A stretch of DNA of 26,436 bases from a virus. Below are positions 6,506-17,100 of the stretch, piece by piece. The position numbers and the translations under genes are program-made. Each line of letters begins with the position of its first letter. The stretch's first letter is position 1. The notes below the pieces were generated by a model, which was not told where the DNA came from, ran no database searches, and was given only the letters and a program-made list of their open reading frames with translations. The stretch is from the IMG/VR virus record IMGVR_UViG_3300023176_005127, positions 1-26,436 of that record; one strand, 5' to 3'.

Positions 6506-9037
6506 ATGGTACTTGGTCCTATTCCAATTATTTTAAACTCAAAAAAAGATGGTGAAACATTGGGTAATACCAATGATGCAAGTACAGAAGTAAACGAAGA
6601 TAAAAAAGCCAAAGTCGAAGGTTCTCGTTTTCAAACACCATTTATTGGTCCACTATCGGAAGAAGATACAAAAAAACAAACAACCACAAACAAACTTCCA
6701 TCTGATTTAAATTTACTCAATGTAACTGAGTCAAACGCAAAGACGAGAAACAAATTAGTTATAAATCCTGCGACTGGAAGAATAGATGGAACTGCTGGTG
6801 AATCTGTTAGAGAACCATTTTCTAAAGTTTCAAACAAAGAAGAAGATTTATCGACGGGTAGTAAAAGTTTTGGACAAAGTGAACAAGACAATATTGCACC
6901 AGAATTTAAAGTAGATATAAAACCAAGACCGAATCCATTTAAAGGATTTGCTTCTATGACATACAGTATCAGTATCTATATTATGTCACCTGCTCAATAC
7001 ATAGAGATGGTATCAAGTGGTGTCAAATCAGTTAAAGGTCTGACTTTGATTTTACAAAGTGGTGGTGTCTCAAATAATCCTTCTGATAATTATGGTGCTG
7101 TAAGAAGTGAATACTTCAAAAGAGATTTTTATATTGATGACATCATCTTGGAAAGTTTAGTTTCTGGAACATCAGTTGGACAAGCACACAATGTGTTTAC
7201 TATGCAATTTAAGATTATCGAACCAAATGGATTAACATTTTTGGATAACTTACATGCCGCAATTCAAAAATACAATGTTGAAAACGGAATAAGTGAAGAT
7301 AGAATTAATTATGGTTCACAGAACTTTTTAATGACAGTAAGATTTTATGGATACGATGAAAATGGAAAACAAATTACTGGAAGGGATGTAGGAATTACAG
7401 AAAACCTTTCGGATTTAAGTTCGGTATCTGAAAAGTTTATACCATTTCAATTCAGTGATATTTCATTCAGATTAGATGGTGACCAAGTTGAATATAGATG
7501 TCAGGCAGTTGCCCCACAATCACAAATACCTTTTGGTGTAGGTTATGCAACTATTCCATTTAACACAGAACTTACTGGTCAGACAGTACAAGATGTTTTA
7601 AGTGATTTGGTTTTAACTACCGCAGAAGAAGACGCAGATAATGAAGTTGGTGGATTTACTGGATACGGCGTTTCACTTATGGAATCTTTGAACATTGGTC
7701 AACAGAATTTAGTTGGAGAAGGTGTACAAGAATATCCAAATATATATCGTGTTGAATTTGAAAAAGGTAGTGGAATTGCAGAGGCAAGTGTACTAACGAC
7801 ATCTGACTCAACTGACAAAGAAAAAACAAAGATGACAGAAGTCAGAAAGAAACAAGAATCACTTCTAACTAATAAAGGTTTCTATAACAAAAATACAAAA
7901 CAGTTTTCATTACAGGCAGGTCAATCTATTGTTCAGGCAATTGATATGATTCTAAGAACGAGTACTTATATTTCTAATCAACAGAATATTGTAATCAATG
8001 AGGTTACTGGTGAAGTTAAGAAAAAAGAAAAATCACCAGAGGTTTTACAATGGTACAAAATAAGAACAAGAGTCAAACCACTTCAATACGATAGAAAGAG
8101 AAATGATTATGCTTATGAAATAACTTACATAATTTCGAGATATCAAATTAATAATTTGCGTTCACCATACTTTGGTCCAAGTTATTTCCGTGGTGTACAC
8201 AAAGAATATGACTATTGGTTTACTGGACAGAACACAGAAGTTTTAGACTTCCAACAAGATTACAATTATTTGTATTTCCAAACAATGGGTGCAGATATGG
8301 CAACTGTTAACTTACAGAACAATGCTCGTGAGTTAACAAAAAGATACTATCAAAATAGTAGTTCTGAATCAACACAAGGTGGAAAGAATAGAAGAAATGA
8401 AGGTGCAGCAAATGCGGCAAGTCTTTTATATTCACCTGCCGACCAAGCCACTGCAAATTTAAGTATTTTAGGTGACCCTGATTTCATTGCACAGAGTGAA
8501 TTATTCTATGCACCAGATGGAAGTGATTTAGAGTTAGGTCCTTTTGTAACTGATGGAAGTATCAACTATGATGCAAGTGAAGTTTTGTTTGCAGTTAATT
8601 ACAACACAATAGTTGATTATGATTTGACTAAAGGTATAGCACCAACTTCTGAAAAGAATTTTGGTGTAGATTTAGGAAGTGGAAAGAATACAAGTACTTC
8701 GAGAATAAGTTTAATTTACCGAGCGAACACAATTACTACGATTTTATCAAAAGGTGCTTTCACACAGAAGTTAGAAGGAACACAAATGTTATTTCCAACT
8801 GATCAACAATTAGAAGTTGAAAAGAAAGAAACTAAAACACAACTCGAAGCAAAGAATCCGTTGGAACAAAAATATGGAGTCAATGAAGTAGGAGATACTG
8901 ATTCATTCGGTAATGAAATAGATACCGATGATTTTGGTAATGCATTACCTTATGATGCTTATGCGGCGTTCAAAACAGAGATGTTAAATAGAGATGCGTT
9001 TGGAAGTGATTTTGAAGGATTCGAAGAAGACGACTAA
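6506..9037 (+). CDS. Large putative baseplate hub protein (in the position of gp27)
   Basis: An 843-residue structural protein between gene 53 and gene 5. Residues 1-130 are polar and probably flexible. A conserved region starts near 133 (FKVDIKPRPNPF, FASMTYSISIYIMSPAQYIEM). A second lies near 523-595 (RVKPLQYDRKRNDYAYEITY, YFGPSYFRGVHKEYDYWFTG, EVLDFQQDYNYLYFQT). The latter, a Tyr/Trp-rich phrase followed by a return-strand pattern, is the style of gpD/VgrG/gp27-type hub folds. The gene directly precedes the gp5 spike, as hub genes do in many contractile systems. The C-terminus is strongly acidic (ending EEDD). No enzyme motif is seen. It starts one base after the gene 53 stop, with a TAGGAT ribosome site. 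Sequence similarity to T4 gp27 is not apparent to me, so the hub role rests on position and fold-style motifs. Confidence 0.6.
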   Translation: MVLGPIPIILNSKKDGETLGNTNDASTEVNEDKKAKVEGSRFQTPFIGPLSEEDTKKQTTTNKLPSDLNLLNVTESNAKTRNKLVINPATGRIDGTAGESVREPFSKVSNKEEDLSTGSKSFGQSEQDNIAPEFKVDIKPRPNPFKGFASMTYSISIYIMSPAQYIEMVSSGVKSVKGLTLILQSGGVSNNPSDNYGAVRSEYFKRDFYIDDIILESLVSGTSVGQAHNVFTMQFKIIEPNGLTFLDNLHAAIQKYNVENGISEDRINYGSQNFLMTVRFYGYDENGKQITGRDVGITENLSDLSSVSEKFIPFQFSDISFRLDGDQVEYRCQAVAPQSQIPFGVGYATIPFNTELTGQTVQDVLSDLVLTTAEEDADNEVGGFTGYGVSLMESLNIGQQNLVGEGVQEYPNIYRVEFEKGSGIAEASVLTTSDSTDKEKTKMTEVRKKQESLLTNKGFYNKNTKQFSLQAGQSIVQAIDMILRTSTYISNQQNIVINEVTGEVKKKEKSPEVLQWYKIRTRVKPLQYDRKRNDYAYEITYIISRYQINNLRSPYFGPSYFRGVHKEYDYWFTGQNTEVLDFQQDYNYLYFQTMGADMATVNLQNNARELTKRYYQNSSSESTQGGKNRRNEGAANAASLLYSPADQATANLSILGDPDFIAQSELFYAPDGSDLELGPFVTDGSINYDASEVLFAVNYNTIVDYDLTKGIAPTSEKNFGVDLGSGKNTSTSRISLIYRANTITTILSKGAFTQKLEGTQMLFPTDQQLEVEKKETKTQLEAKNPLEQKYGVNEVGDTDSFGNEIDTDDFGNALPYDAYAAFKTEMLNRDAFGSDFEGFEEDD

Positions 9038-10323
9038 TGGAAAATATTATTAAAAATAGAGGAAGAACCTCTGGTTACAAACTAGATAGAGGTGGAGTTC
9101 CATCAGAGTCTGGTCCATTTGTTGGACTAGTAATGAATAATATAGACCCAACAAGAAATGGTCGTATTCAGGTATGGATTGATGAATTTGGTAAGAATGA
9201 TAAAAACGATCCTACTGGTTGGAGAACAATTAGTTATATGACTCCTTACTATGGAAAGGTTGCACACAATGGAACAACTGAGGGAGTTGGAACATCTGTT
9301 GGAAATGCTCAATCTTACGGTATGTGGTTTAACACACCTGATGTTGGAACTAAAGTAATGTGTTTCTTTATCAATGGTGACCCCAACTATGGATACTATG
9401 TGGGTTATCTTCCAGAAAATGGATTGACACATATGATTCCAGCCATTGCTGATAATGTAACTGAAATCAATCACAAAAATAAAGAAATATCAGAAGACCC
9501 AAGATTTTATGATCAGAACAAACCTCAACATTCATCTGTTGTTGCAACAATGTATCAACAAGGTCTAAAGGATGACACAGTTAGAGGTCCAATATCTTCA
9601 ACCGTTCAACGAGAAAGTCCAAGTGCTGTTTTTGGAATTAGTACTCCTGGTCGTCCAGTTTACAGAAATGGAATGTACGATACAAATGTTAAGGAAACAT
9701 TAGAAAACGGTGAGGTTGAATTACAAGATGTTGATATTATCGGAAGAAGAGGTGGACATTCATTTGTTATGGATGATGGAGACTTAGAAGGTAATAATCA
9801 AATGATGAGATTAAGAACTAGTCATGGTCATCAAATTACAATGAGTGACGATGGTGAGTGTTTATACATAACTCATGCGAATGGACAAAGTTGGGTTGAG
9901 TTAGGTAAAGGTGGAACCGTTGATGTTTACAGTTCTAACTCAATTAATATGAGAACACAAGGAACTTTAAATTTACACGCAGACGAAGATATTAATATCA
10001 ATGCCGGTGGTAATCTGAATATGAAAGCAGACACAAATATAGAGATGGGTGGAACAGAAATACATCTCAATAAAGATGGTGCTAGTACAGTTCCGGGAAC
10101 ATCAACAACTTATACCGATATAGAATTAACTGATGATGGATGGAAAGCAGAAGAAACGGCAAGTCTTGCATCTATCGCAACTAGAGTACCAACCCACGAA
10201 CCATATAGTGCTCATAACGGAAGTGTTACTCAAACGACTAATCCAGTTGATAGGGATAAACTAAATAAACAAGTTACTACTTTGATTAATAATCAAAAAG
10301 TTCAACCACCTAAATATACATAA
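9037..10323 (+). CDS. 5: gp5-like baseplate central spike (OB-fold plus beta-helix, no lysozyme domain)
   Basis: This 428-residue protein forms the central spike that pierces the outer membrane in T4-like tails. Residues 25-128 match the gp5/VgrG OB-fold (GPFVGLVMNN, GRIQVWIDEFG, WRTISYMTPYYG, DVGTKVMCFF, YYVGYLPE). Residues 183-215 are a conserved linker (GPISSTVQRESPSAVFG, STPGRPVYRNGMYD). From about 236 to 345 the sequence becomes an interlocked beta-helix with short alternating strands (GGHSFVMDDGD, MRLRTSHGHQITMSD, SINMRTQGTLNLHADEDINI). T4 gp5 has 575 residues with a lysozyme domain between OB-fold and helix. Here that insert is absent and no Glu-Asp-Thr lysozyme triad region is present. 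The ATG overlaps the hub stop by one base, and GAAGAAG upstream may serve as ribosome site. Confidence 0.88.
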   Translation: MENIIKNRGRTSGYKLDRGGVPSESGPFVGLVMNNIDPTRNGRIQVWIDEFGKNDKNDPTGWRTISYMTPYYGKVAHNGTTEGVGTSVGNAQSYGMWFNTPDVGTKVMCFFINGDPNYGYYVGYLPENGLTHMIPAIADNVTEINHKNKEISEDPRFYDQNKPQHSSVVATMYQQGLKDDTVRGPISSTVQRESPSAVFGISTPGRPVYRNGMYDTNVKETLENGEVELQDVDIIGRRGGHSFVMDDGDLEGNNQMMRLRTSHGHQITMSDDGECLYITHANGQSWVELGKGGTVDVYSSNSINMRTQGTLNLHADEDININAGGNLNMKADTNIEMGGTEIHLNKDGASTVPGTSTTYTDIELTDDGWKAEETASLASIATRVPTHEPYSAHNGSVTQTTNPVDRDKLNKQVTTLINNQKVQPPKYT

Positions 10324-10697
10324 TGGCTACATATATCGGATACAACACTATTAACCAAATAAAGAAACACACTCTTACTGATACCGAGTTAGTAAAGCGT
10401 GATTTCTTAAATTCATTGAACATTAGACAAGGTGAGGTTCCTGGTCGTCCAGAAGTTGGAACTACTATTTGGAATTATGTATTTGACCCAAACACCAATG
10501 ATGTCTTGAGACAAATCAAAGCCGAGATAAATCGATTAATTGATTACGATCCGAGAATCACTGCAGAGGAAATCAATGTTACTTCTCGAAGTCATACAGT
10601 AATCATTGAAGTAAATGTTCGTATCATTCCTAACTTGGAACTCGAAACTATTCGTGTTTTCTTTGATGAAGGTTCTAATTTAGCATCTTTAGGCTAA
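10323..10697 (+). CDS. 25: gp25-like baseplate wedge protein
   Basis: A 124-residue protein close to T4 gp25 (132). The family signature is visible at 38-56: GEVPGRPEVG followed by TTIWNYVFDP, which corresponds to the R-P-E-(F/V)-G phrase of gp25/GpW-type wedge proteins. It is followed by an amphipathic helix (VLRQIKAEINRLIDYDPRI) and two beta strands (TVIIEVNVRIIP, ETIRVFFDE). gp25 sits at the sheath-baseplate junction, and its homologues occur in all contractile tails. The ATG shares one base with the gene 5 stop and there is no clear ribosome site, so coupling is likely. It is the last gene before late promoter P2. Confidence 0.93.
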   Translation: MATYIGYNTINQIKKHTLTDTELVKRDFLNSLNIRQGEVPGRPEVGTTIWNYVFDPNTNDVLRQIKAEINRLIDYDPRITAEEINVTSRSHTVIIEVNVRIIPNLELETIRVFFDEGSNLASLG

Positions 10698-10701
10698 CAT
10701 T

Positions 10702-10730
10702 ATATACAGAGTTTATAAACAACATAAATA
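10702..10730 (+). promoter_or_regulatory. Late promoter P2 (extended ATAAATA type) for gene 6 and the giant gene
   Basis: CATAAATA at 10723-10730 lies 25 bases before the gene 6 ATG, in the 58-base gap after gene 25. The full 29 bases match P1 (4321-4349) at 26 positions. The upstream half contains the perfect 10-base palindrome GTTTATAAAC (10711-10720), two bases from the core. No terminator hairpin is seen between gene 25 and this site, so it probably adds to read-through from P1. Confidence 0.8.
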
Positions 10731-10755
10731 ACGGAAAGATATTTAATTCGTTATT

Positions 10756-13700
10756 ATGGCAACAAGTTCACGACAAACAAGTATATTTGGAATAGATGAT
10801 TGGAAGGCTTTATACAAGACTTACAACCAAGCAGACTTCCAAAGTTATAACTTTGAAACACTTAGAAAATCATTTGTTGATTACATAAGACAGAACTACC
10901 CAGAAGATTTTAATGACTATGTTGAAAGTAGTGAGTTTATTGCATTACTTGATGTTATTGCCTTTATGGGTCAAGCAATCAGTTACAGACAAGATTTAAA
11001 TACTCGTGAAAACTTTTTAGATACTGCAGAAAGAAGAGACAGTGTAGTAAGACTTGCGGACTTAGTTGGTTACACACCTAAGAGAAGTGAAGCAGCATCT
11101 GGTTACCTCAAAGTATCTTCTATATCAACTACCGAAAATATCACAGATTACAATGGTTCAAATTTAGCAAATGTAACTATTCGTTGGAATGATAGTACTA
11201 ATGCTGATTGGCACGACCAATTCAATACAATCATTAATGCGTTACTAAAAGATAGTCAACGAGTTGGTAAACCTGCAAGAACAACAGATGTTCTTGGAAT
11301 AGAAACAGAAGAATACACCGTAAATCTAGTTAACAATTTGATGCCAGTAATTCCTTTTAATGCTGATGTCAATGGTTCTAATATGTCTTTTGAAATTGTC
11401 AGTGCTACTACTGCAGGTGGGAGTTCTGTATATGAACCTGCTCCAGTTCTTAATGGTGATTTTAACTTTATGTATAGAAATGATGAAATGGGTTATGCAA
11501 GTGCTAACACTGGATTCTTCTTTTATTTCAAACAAGGTTCATTATCAAATAAAGACTTTACACTAAATGAAAGAGTTGCAAATAGAACAGTGGATATTAA
11601 TGTTGAAGGTGTAAACAATGATGACATTTGGTTGTACCAACTTAATACATCAAACGGTTCAGTAGAAAGTGAGTGGGAAGAAGTAGAGAATGTTTATTCT
11701 CCTACTACTGATCAATCTGGTTCTTCTATAAGACAATACTTTAGTGTTACTAGTAGAGCAAATGACCAAATTACAATGAATTTCGGTGATGGTGTATTTG
11801 GTGAAATTCCAGTTGGTTTCTTCAGAGCATTTTTAAGAACAAGTAATGGTCAGAAGTATGTCATAAACAGAAATGATATTACTGGAGTTCAGATTAGTGT
11901 TCCTTATATTAGTAGAACGGGTCGTTCGGAAACTGCTACATTCACAGTTTCATTAACAGAGAATGTAAGTAATGCAACTACAAGAGAAACACTAGCAGAT
12001 ATTAAACGAAACGCACCAGCCAGATTCTATACACAAAATAGAATGGTTAATGGTGAAGACTATAACAATTTTCCTTACACTGCTTTCAGTAGTATTATCA
12101 AAAGTAAAGCAGTCGCAAGATCAAACATTGGAACAAGTAGATATCTTGATTTAATTGATCCTACTTCTAAGTATTCGAGTGTAAACACATTTAATAGTGA
12201 TGGTGTTTTATTCAAAGATTCTAAGGAAGAAGACTTCGAATTTTCTTTCAATGACAAAAATGATATTGAATCTGTTATTCGTAATCAAGTAGAACCCAAA
12301 CTAGTTGAGAGAAGTACAATTCATCTTTATTATAAAGAGTTCCCAAGAAAATCATTATCTTCTGTTGATATACAATGGAATCAGAGTACAACCAGTACAA
12401 ACGAAACTACTGGTTATTTTATGAATACAGCAACTACACCTTTAGAGATTGGTAGTTATGTATCTGATAATAGACAGTTCTTAGTAGAAGGTGCATTAAT
12501 TAAATTTACAACACCTGCTGCAAACAGTGATGGGTTTTACTATTTCGATGAAAATAATAGATTAAAACAAAAGACTTCATTATCTGCTACTGATAATACA
12601 ACTATTTGGACAAGCATTAAAGATGTTACATTACAGGGAACTAACTTTGGTTCTGGTAATTTTGATGATGGAACTGGTCCAGTAATAATCACAGACTTTA
12701 TTCCTACAAATGCAGTTCCTGAAGAAATTATTACCGTTTATAACACTGATTTACCAGTAGCGTTCGAACAAGATATGTTAGAACAAATCGAGTTATACAA
12801 TGACTTTGGTTTGGGATACAACAACACCGATGGTGAATGGTATATCATCACAGATTCAAACTTAAACAAGACTGGTAGTTTTGATTTGACAAATGCAGAA
12901 GATACAAGTGGTACTGGAATCGATGCCAGTTGGATAGTAAAGTTTATTGCAACTGATAATGTCTATAAAGTTACAACAAGAGGATTATATTATTATTTTT
13001 CAAGTGTCTTGGAAAACAGATTCTATTACAACAATGAAAAGATTTTTGATCCTAAGAGTGGAAAGACAGTAAATGATTTTGTCAAAGTTCTTAAGACAAA
13101 TACAAAACCAGGATTAAACGAACAACTTATTGATGATATCAAATTAGATATTGTTGACCAACCAGTTGCATCAGATGGATTCGTAAATGACTATCTTGTT
13201 GAAGTTAGTTTCACAGACGATGACGATGATAACATTGGAGATAATCCAGATTTCTTTGATGACTTAGTTCAAAGTAGTGGACAAGTATTTTTCCAAACAA
13301 TTACAGATAGTGATGGTCTTGAAAGAGATTTACCATTAGCAAGTGGAACAATTATCACTGAGTTCTCGTCAACTTCTGATTCAAGTTTAGTGTTGTCAAG
13401 TTACGCAGATGGTCAACTATTTTATTTCTCTTCTGAAACAAATAAGTTTAGAGAATTAAATAGTAGTGTTTTAGAAGTAAGAACTGATTTATCTGTGGAA
13501 ACTGGTAGACAAGATTTACAATTCCAATATAGACATAATAGTGCAGAAACAAATAGAATAAACCCAGGTTTGACAAACATTATCGATATGTATATTGTCA
13601 CTGATGCTTATTACACTGCTTATAGAAATTATGTTCAAGATACAACTAATACTGTATCTAAACCATCGCAACCTACAAATTCTGAATTGACGACTGCTTA

Positions 13701-14133
13701 TACCAGTCTACAAGATTCTAAAATGTTGTCGGATAACATTGTATTGAACAGTGTTAACTTCAAGCCACTATTTGGTACGAAAGCAGATGCTTCACTAAGA
13801 GCAGACATTCAAGTTATTAAAACTGCTGGTTCAATTGTGAGTGATAGTGAAGTTAAAAGTAGAGTCGTTTCAGTTGTAAATCAATACTTCGATATTACAA
13901 ATTGGAACTTTGGTGATACTTTTTATTTCTCTGAACTTGCAGCATACATACACGAACAACTAGGAGATATTGTTGGTTCTGTTATTCTGAAATCATTGGA
14001 TTCAAGTAAGACATTCGGTGATTTGTATGAAATAAGATCAACATCTAATGAGATTTTTGTAAGTGCATTGACGGTTGATAATGTAAATGTTATCAATTCA
14101 CTTACTTCAGAAACTCTTAATGGAGTAGCATAA
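10756..14133 (+). CDS. 6: gp6-like baseplate wedge protein (Baseplate_J type)
   Basis: This 1125-residue wedge protein forms the dimeric ring holding the baseplate together. The N-terminal helical domain at 37-120 is diagnostic: LRKSFVDYIRQNYPEDF, FIALLDVIAFMGQAISYRQD, a TRENFLDTAERRDSVVRLA stretch and LVGYTPKRSEAASG. This is the gp6/Baseplate_J layout. Near 343 FGDGVFGEIP matches the Baseplate_J core, and near 434 GEDYNNFPYTAF matches the typical T-x-x-D-Y phrase. The C-terminus (about 985-1125) resembles the family's end domain (RADIQVIKTAGSIVSD, VVNQYFDITNWNFGD, FSELAAYIHEQLGDI). T4 gp6 has 660 residues; the extra length lies mainly in Asp/Thr/Ser-rich beta insertions between about 500 and 960. 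It starts after late promoter P2 with a weak ribosome site. Confidence 0.92.
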   Translation: MATSSRQTSIFGIDDWKALYKTYNQADFQSYNFETLRKSFVDYIRQNYPEDFNDYVESSEFIALLDVIAFMGQAISYRQDLNTRENFLDTAERRDSVVRLADLVGYTPKRSEAASGYLKVSSISTTENITDYNGSNLANVTIRWNDSTNADWHDQFNTIINALLKDSQRVGKPARTTDVLGIETEEYTVNLVNNLMPVIPFNADVNGSNMSFEIVSATTAGGSSVYEPAPVLNGDFNFMYRNDEMGYASANTGFFFYFKQGSLSNKDFTLNERVANRTVDINVEGVNNDDIWLYQLNTSNGSVESEWEEVENVYSPTTDQSGSSIRQYFSVTSRANDQITMNFGDGVFGEIPVGFFRAFLRTSNGQKYVINRNDITGVQISVPYISRTGRSETATFTVSLTENVSNATTRETLADIKRNAPARFYTQNRMVNGEDYNNFPYTAFSSIIKSKAVARSNIGTSRYLDLIDPTSKYSSVNTFNSDGVLFKDSKEEDFEFSFNDKNDIESVIRNQVEPKLVERSTIHLYYKEFPRKSLSSVDIQWNQSTTSTNETTGYFMNTATTPLEIGSYVSDNRQFLVEGALIKFTTPAANSDGFYYFDENNRLKQKTSLSATDNTTIWTSIKDVTLQGTNFGSGNFDDGTGPVIITDFIPTNAVPEEIITVYNTDLPVAFEQDMLEQIELYNDFGLGYNNTDGEWYIITDSNLNKTGSFDLTNAEDTSGTGIDASWIVKFIATDNVYKVTTRGLYYYFSSVLENRFYYNNEKIFDPKSGKTVNDFVKVLKTNTKPGLNEQLIDDIKLDIVDQPVASDGFVNDYLVEVSFTDDDDDNIGDNPDFFDDLVQSSGQVFFQTITDSDGLERDLPLASGTIITEFSSTSDSSLVLSSYADGQLFYFSSETNKFRELNSSVLEVRTDLSVETGRQDLQFQYRHNSAETNRINPGLTNIIDMYIVTDAYYTAYRNYVQDTTNTVSKPSQPTNSELTTAYTSLQDSKMLSDNIVLNSVNFKPLFGTKADASLRADIQVIKTAGSIVSDSEVKSRVVSVVNQYFDITNWNFGDTFYFSELAAYIHEQLGDIVGSVILKSLDSSKTFGDLYEIRSTSNEIFVSALTVDNVNVINSLTSETLNGVA

Positions 14134-14134
14134 T

Positions 14135-17100
14135 ATGGCTAGAAATCGTTCCGTTGATTTTTTACCAGAACTATTTAAAACAGAAACCAATAAAGAGTTT
14201 CTAAGTGCAACACTTGATCAATTAACTCAAGAACCTAAACTAAAAAGAACACAAGGTTATATTGGTAGAAACTTTGCAGAAGGTAATCAAGACGATGAAG
14301 ATACATATATCGTAGAACCAAACGAAGAGAGAGGAAATTATCAATTAGAACCAGCCGTCATTTTTCAAGATAGTGAAGGTAAAGTTGACGAAGCAATCAC
14401 ATATCCCGAGATTATTGATTCACTAAAAACAAGTGGTGCAGATGTAACAAGACACGATAGATTATTTTCCAACAAGATTTATAGTTGGTCTCCACTTATT
14501 GATTTTGATAAGTTTGTAAACCATTCACAATACTACTGGTTACCAGAAGGTCCAGATAGTGTTGATGTTAGTGCATCTGAAATTTCATTGACTGACAATT
14601 ATGATGTTACTAGAGGTACTGATTCATATGAAATGAGTGGTATTAGTGGAGAGAATCCAACAATTACAGTTGCAAGAGGTGGTGAATATACTTTCACTTT
14701 AAATCAAGGGGGAAATCCTTTTTGGATTCAAACGGAACCTGGTAAAGACGGATTAAGAAATGATACCGATAATATTAGTACAAGATCAGTACTTGGTGTT
14801 ACTAATAATGGATTAAGTACTGGCACAGTTACATTTGCTGTACCTTCTGCATCGGCTCAAGATTTTTATACAAACTTAACATCAATCACAGATATTGATT
14901 TGGCAACATTCAAACGATTCGATGAAATCAATGGTGCCGTTCTCAGTGAATTAAAAACAATTGATGGAGTAAGTGACTTAGAAAATAAAACCATTGTATT
15001 CTTAGATTCAACTGCAGGTAATAGTGCTGATTTGGGTTGGCAATATCTTGATTTATTTGATGATACTGGTTTAGAAGAAGATGCAAATGATGAAGTTGTT
15101 TATATCGATGCACAAGCAGATAGATATAGTGTCTATAAAATTGAATACCTAACTAGTGGTGATAGCACTGTTATAAAACTTAATAAGATTAAAGGTGTAA
15201 ACAAACACGAAAAGTTCTTAGTTACTACTGGAACTACATATAGTAATATTTCTTTTTATAAAAATTCATCTGGGTACTTTGAACAAATACCAGTTCTTAC
15301 TTCTGGTTTAGATAGACTTTATTATCAAGACGGAAATGACGATAATAAATTTGGTGTTATTAATATCGTTGACTCATCTGTAAATCCTATTTTATATGTA
15401 GATGTGGACATTGTTGGTAAAAAGAATTACACAAGTCCCAATGGAGTAGTATTTACAAATGGTTTAAAAGTTCAGTTTAGAGGAAATGTTTCCCCAACTA
15501 CATATCAAGACAAAGAATACTATGTAGAAGGTGTAGGTAAAGAAATTATCTTAGTTCCAGTAACTGATTTAGTAACACCAGAAACATACACTAATTCAAT
15601 TACACAACCATACGATAGTCAGCCGTTTGATACCAAGTCATTTGACTCATCTTTAAACTCTCCATCTGATTTAGACTTCATTACAATTAATCGTTCAAGT
15701 AATGATTTAAATCCTTGGACTAGAAGTAACAGATGGTTCCATATTGATGTTATTACTAAAACAGCAGAATACAACAATACAACATTGGTTGTTGATAATG
15801 ACTACAGAGCAAACAGACCAATCATTGAATTTGAATCAAACATTCGATTGTTCAATTATGGAACTGAAAGTAAAAAACCAATTACTGCGATTGACTTCAC
15901 AGAAACAGATGCGTTCAGTAACATCAATGGTTCATCTGGATTTGAAATAGATGGTGCATCTATTACAGATGGTGCAAGAGTTATATTTGCAGCAGATGAA
16001 GACACAGATGTAAGAAACAAAATATACACAGTAAATATTATTGATTTGGATGATGATGGTTCAACAGAAGTTGAGTTAGTAGAAACAGACTCTACAATTC
16101 TTAAAGATCAAATAGTTGTCTCTTTAATTGGGGCAACAAGACAAGGAAAATCATATCATTATGATGGAAGTGAATGGATAGAATCACAACAAAAGACTAA
16201 AGTAAATCAAGCACCTTTATTTGATTTATATGATAGTAACGGTGTTTCATATTCTAATACAACCACTTATAAAAATACAACATTTGCTGGAACAAAAATT
16301 TTCAGTTATAAAGAAGGAACAGGTGTTAAAGATACTGTTTTAGGTTTTCCTTTATCTTATTTAAATATCGACAATATCGGTGACATTGTTTATTCTAATA
16401 ATCTTTATTATGATACATTCTCTTATGGTGTACCTACAGTAACCACAACTACGGAAAATGGTTTCTTAAGACAATATTCCGACAGAACAACATACAATAA
16501 AGAATTTGGTTGGACAGAATTTATTGAAGAAGTTAGACAACCACAAGTGTTCACATTTGATTATGATGGTGTAAGTTTAATTCTTGATGTAACACAAAAA
16601 ACTAATCTCAGTATTCCAGCCCTCAAAGTTTTTGTAGATGGTACTATTGTTAATAAAGACAACTACACAGTTACGGAAGGTAACGGTAAAACAGTAATTG
16701 TTTTTAATGATGTTGATGTATACACAGTTGGCACTCAAATTGTAGTTTATATTATTAGTGATGAAGCAAGTGAAGTTGGTTTTTATCATGTACCTTCAAA
16801 TTTAGAAAATAATCCATACAATGAAAATGCAAAGGAATTTACATTAGGTGGTATTCGTAAACACTATACTAAAATTGCAGAGAACTTAACGAAACTATCA
16901 GGTGTTGTATTAGGTTCTAATAATAGTAGAGATTTAGGTGACATCGAAAAATACGGTGACACAATAATACAATCAAGTGCACCTTTACCGATTGCAGCAA
17001 AATTCCTACATAGTAGTGAATTAAATTTCTTCCAAGCACTCCAATATAGTGAACATTCTTATGAAAAATTTAAATTACAAATCATTGATTGGGTTGAAAA

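Noticed and set aside
9127-9474. 115-codon minus-strand open frame inside gene 5
   Set aside because: It overlaps the well-supported OB-fold of gp5 and shows no recognisable motif.
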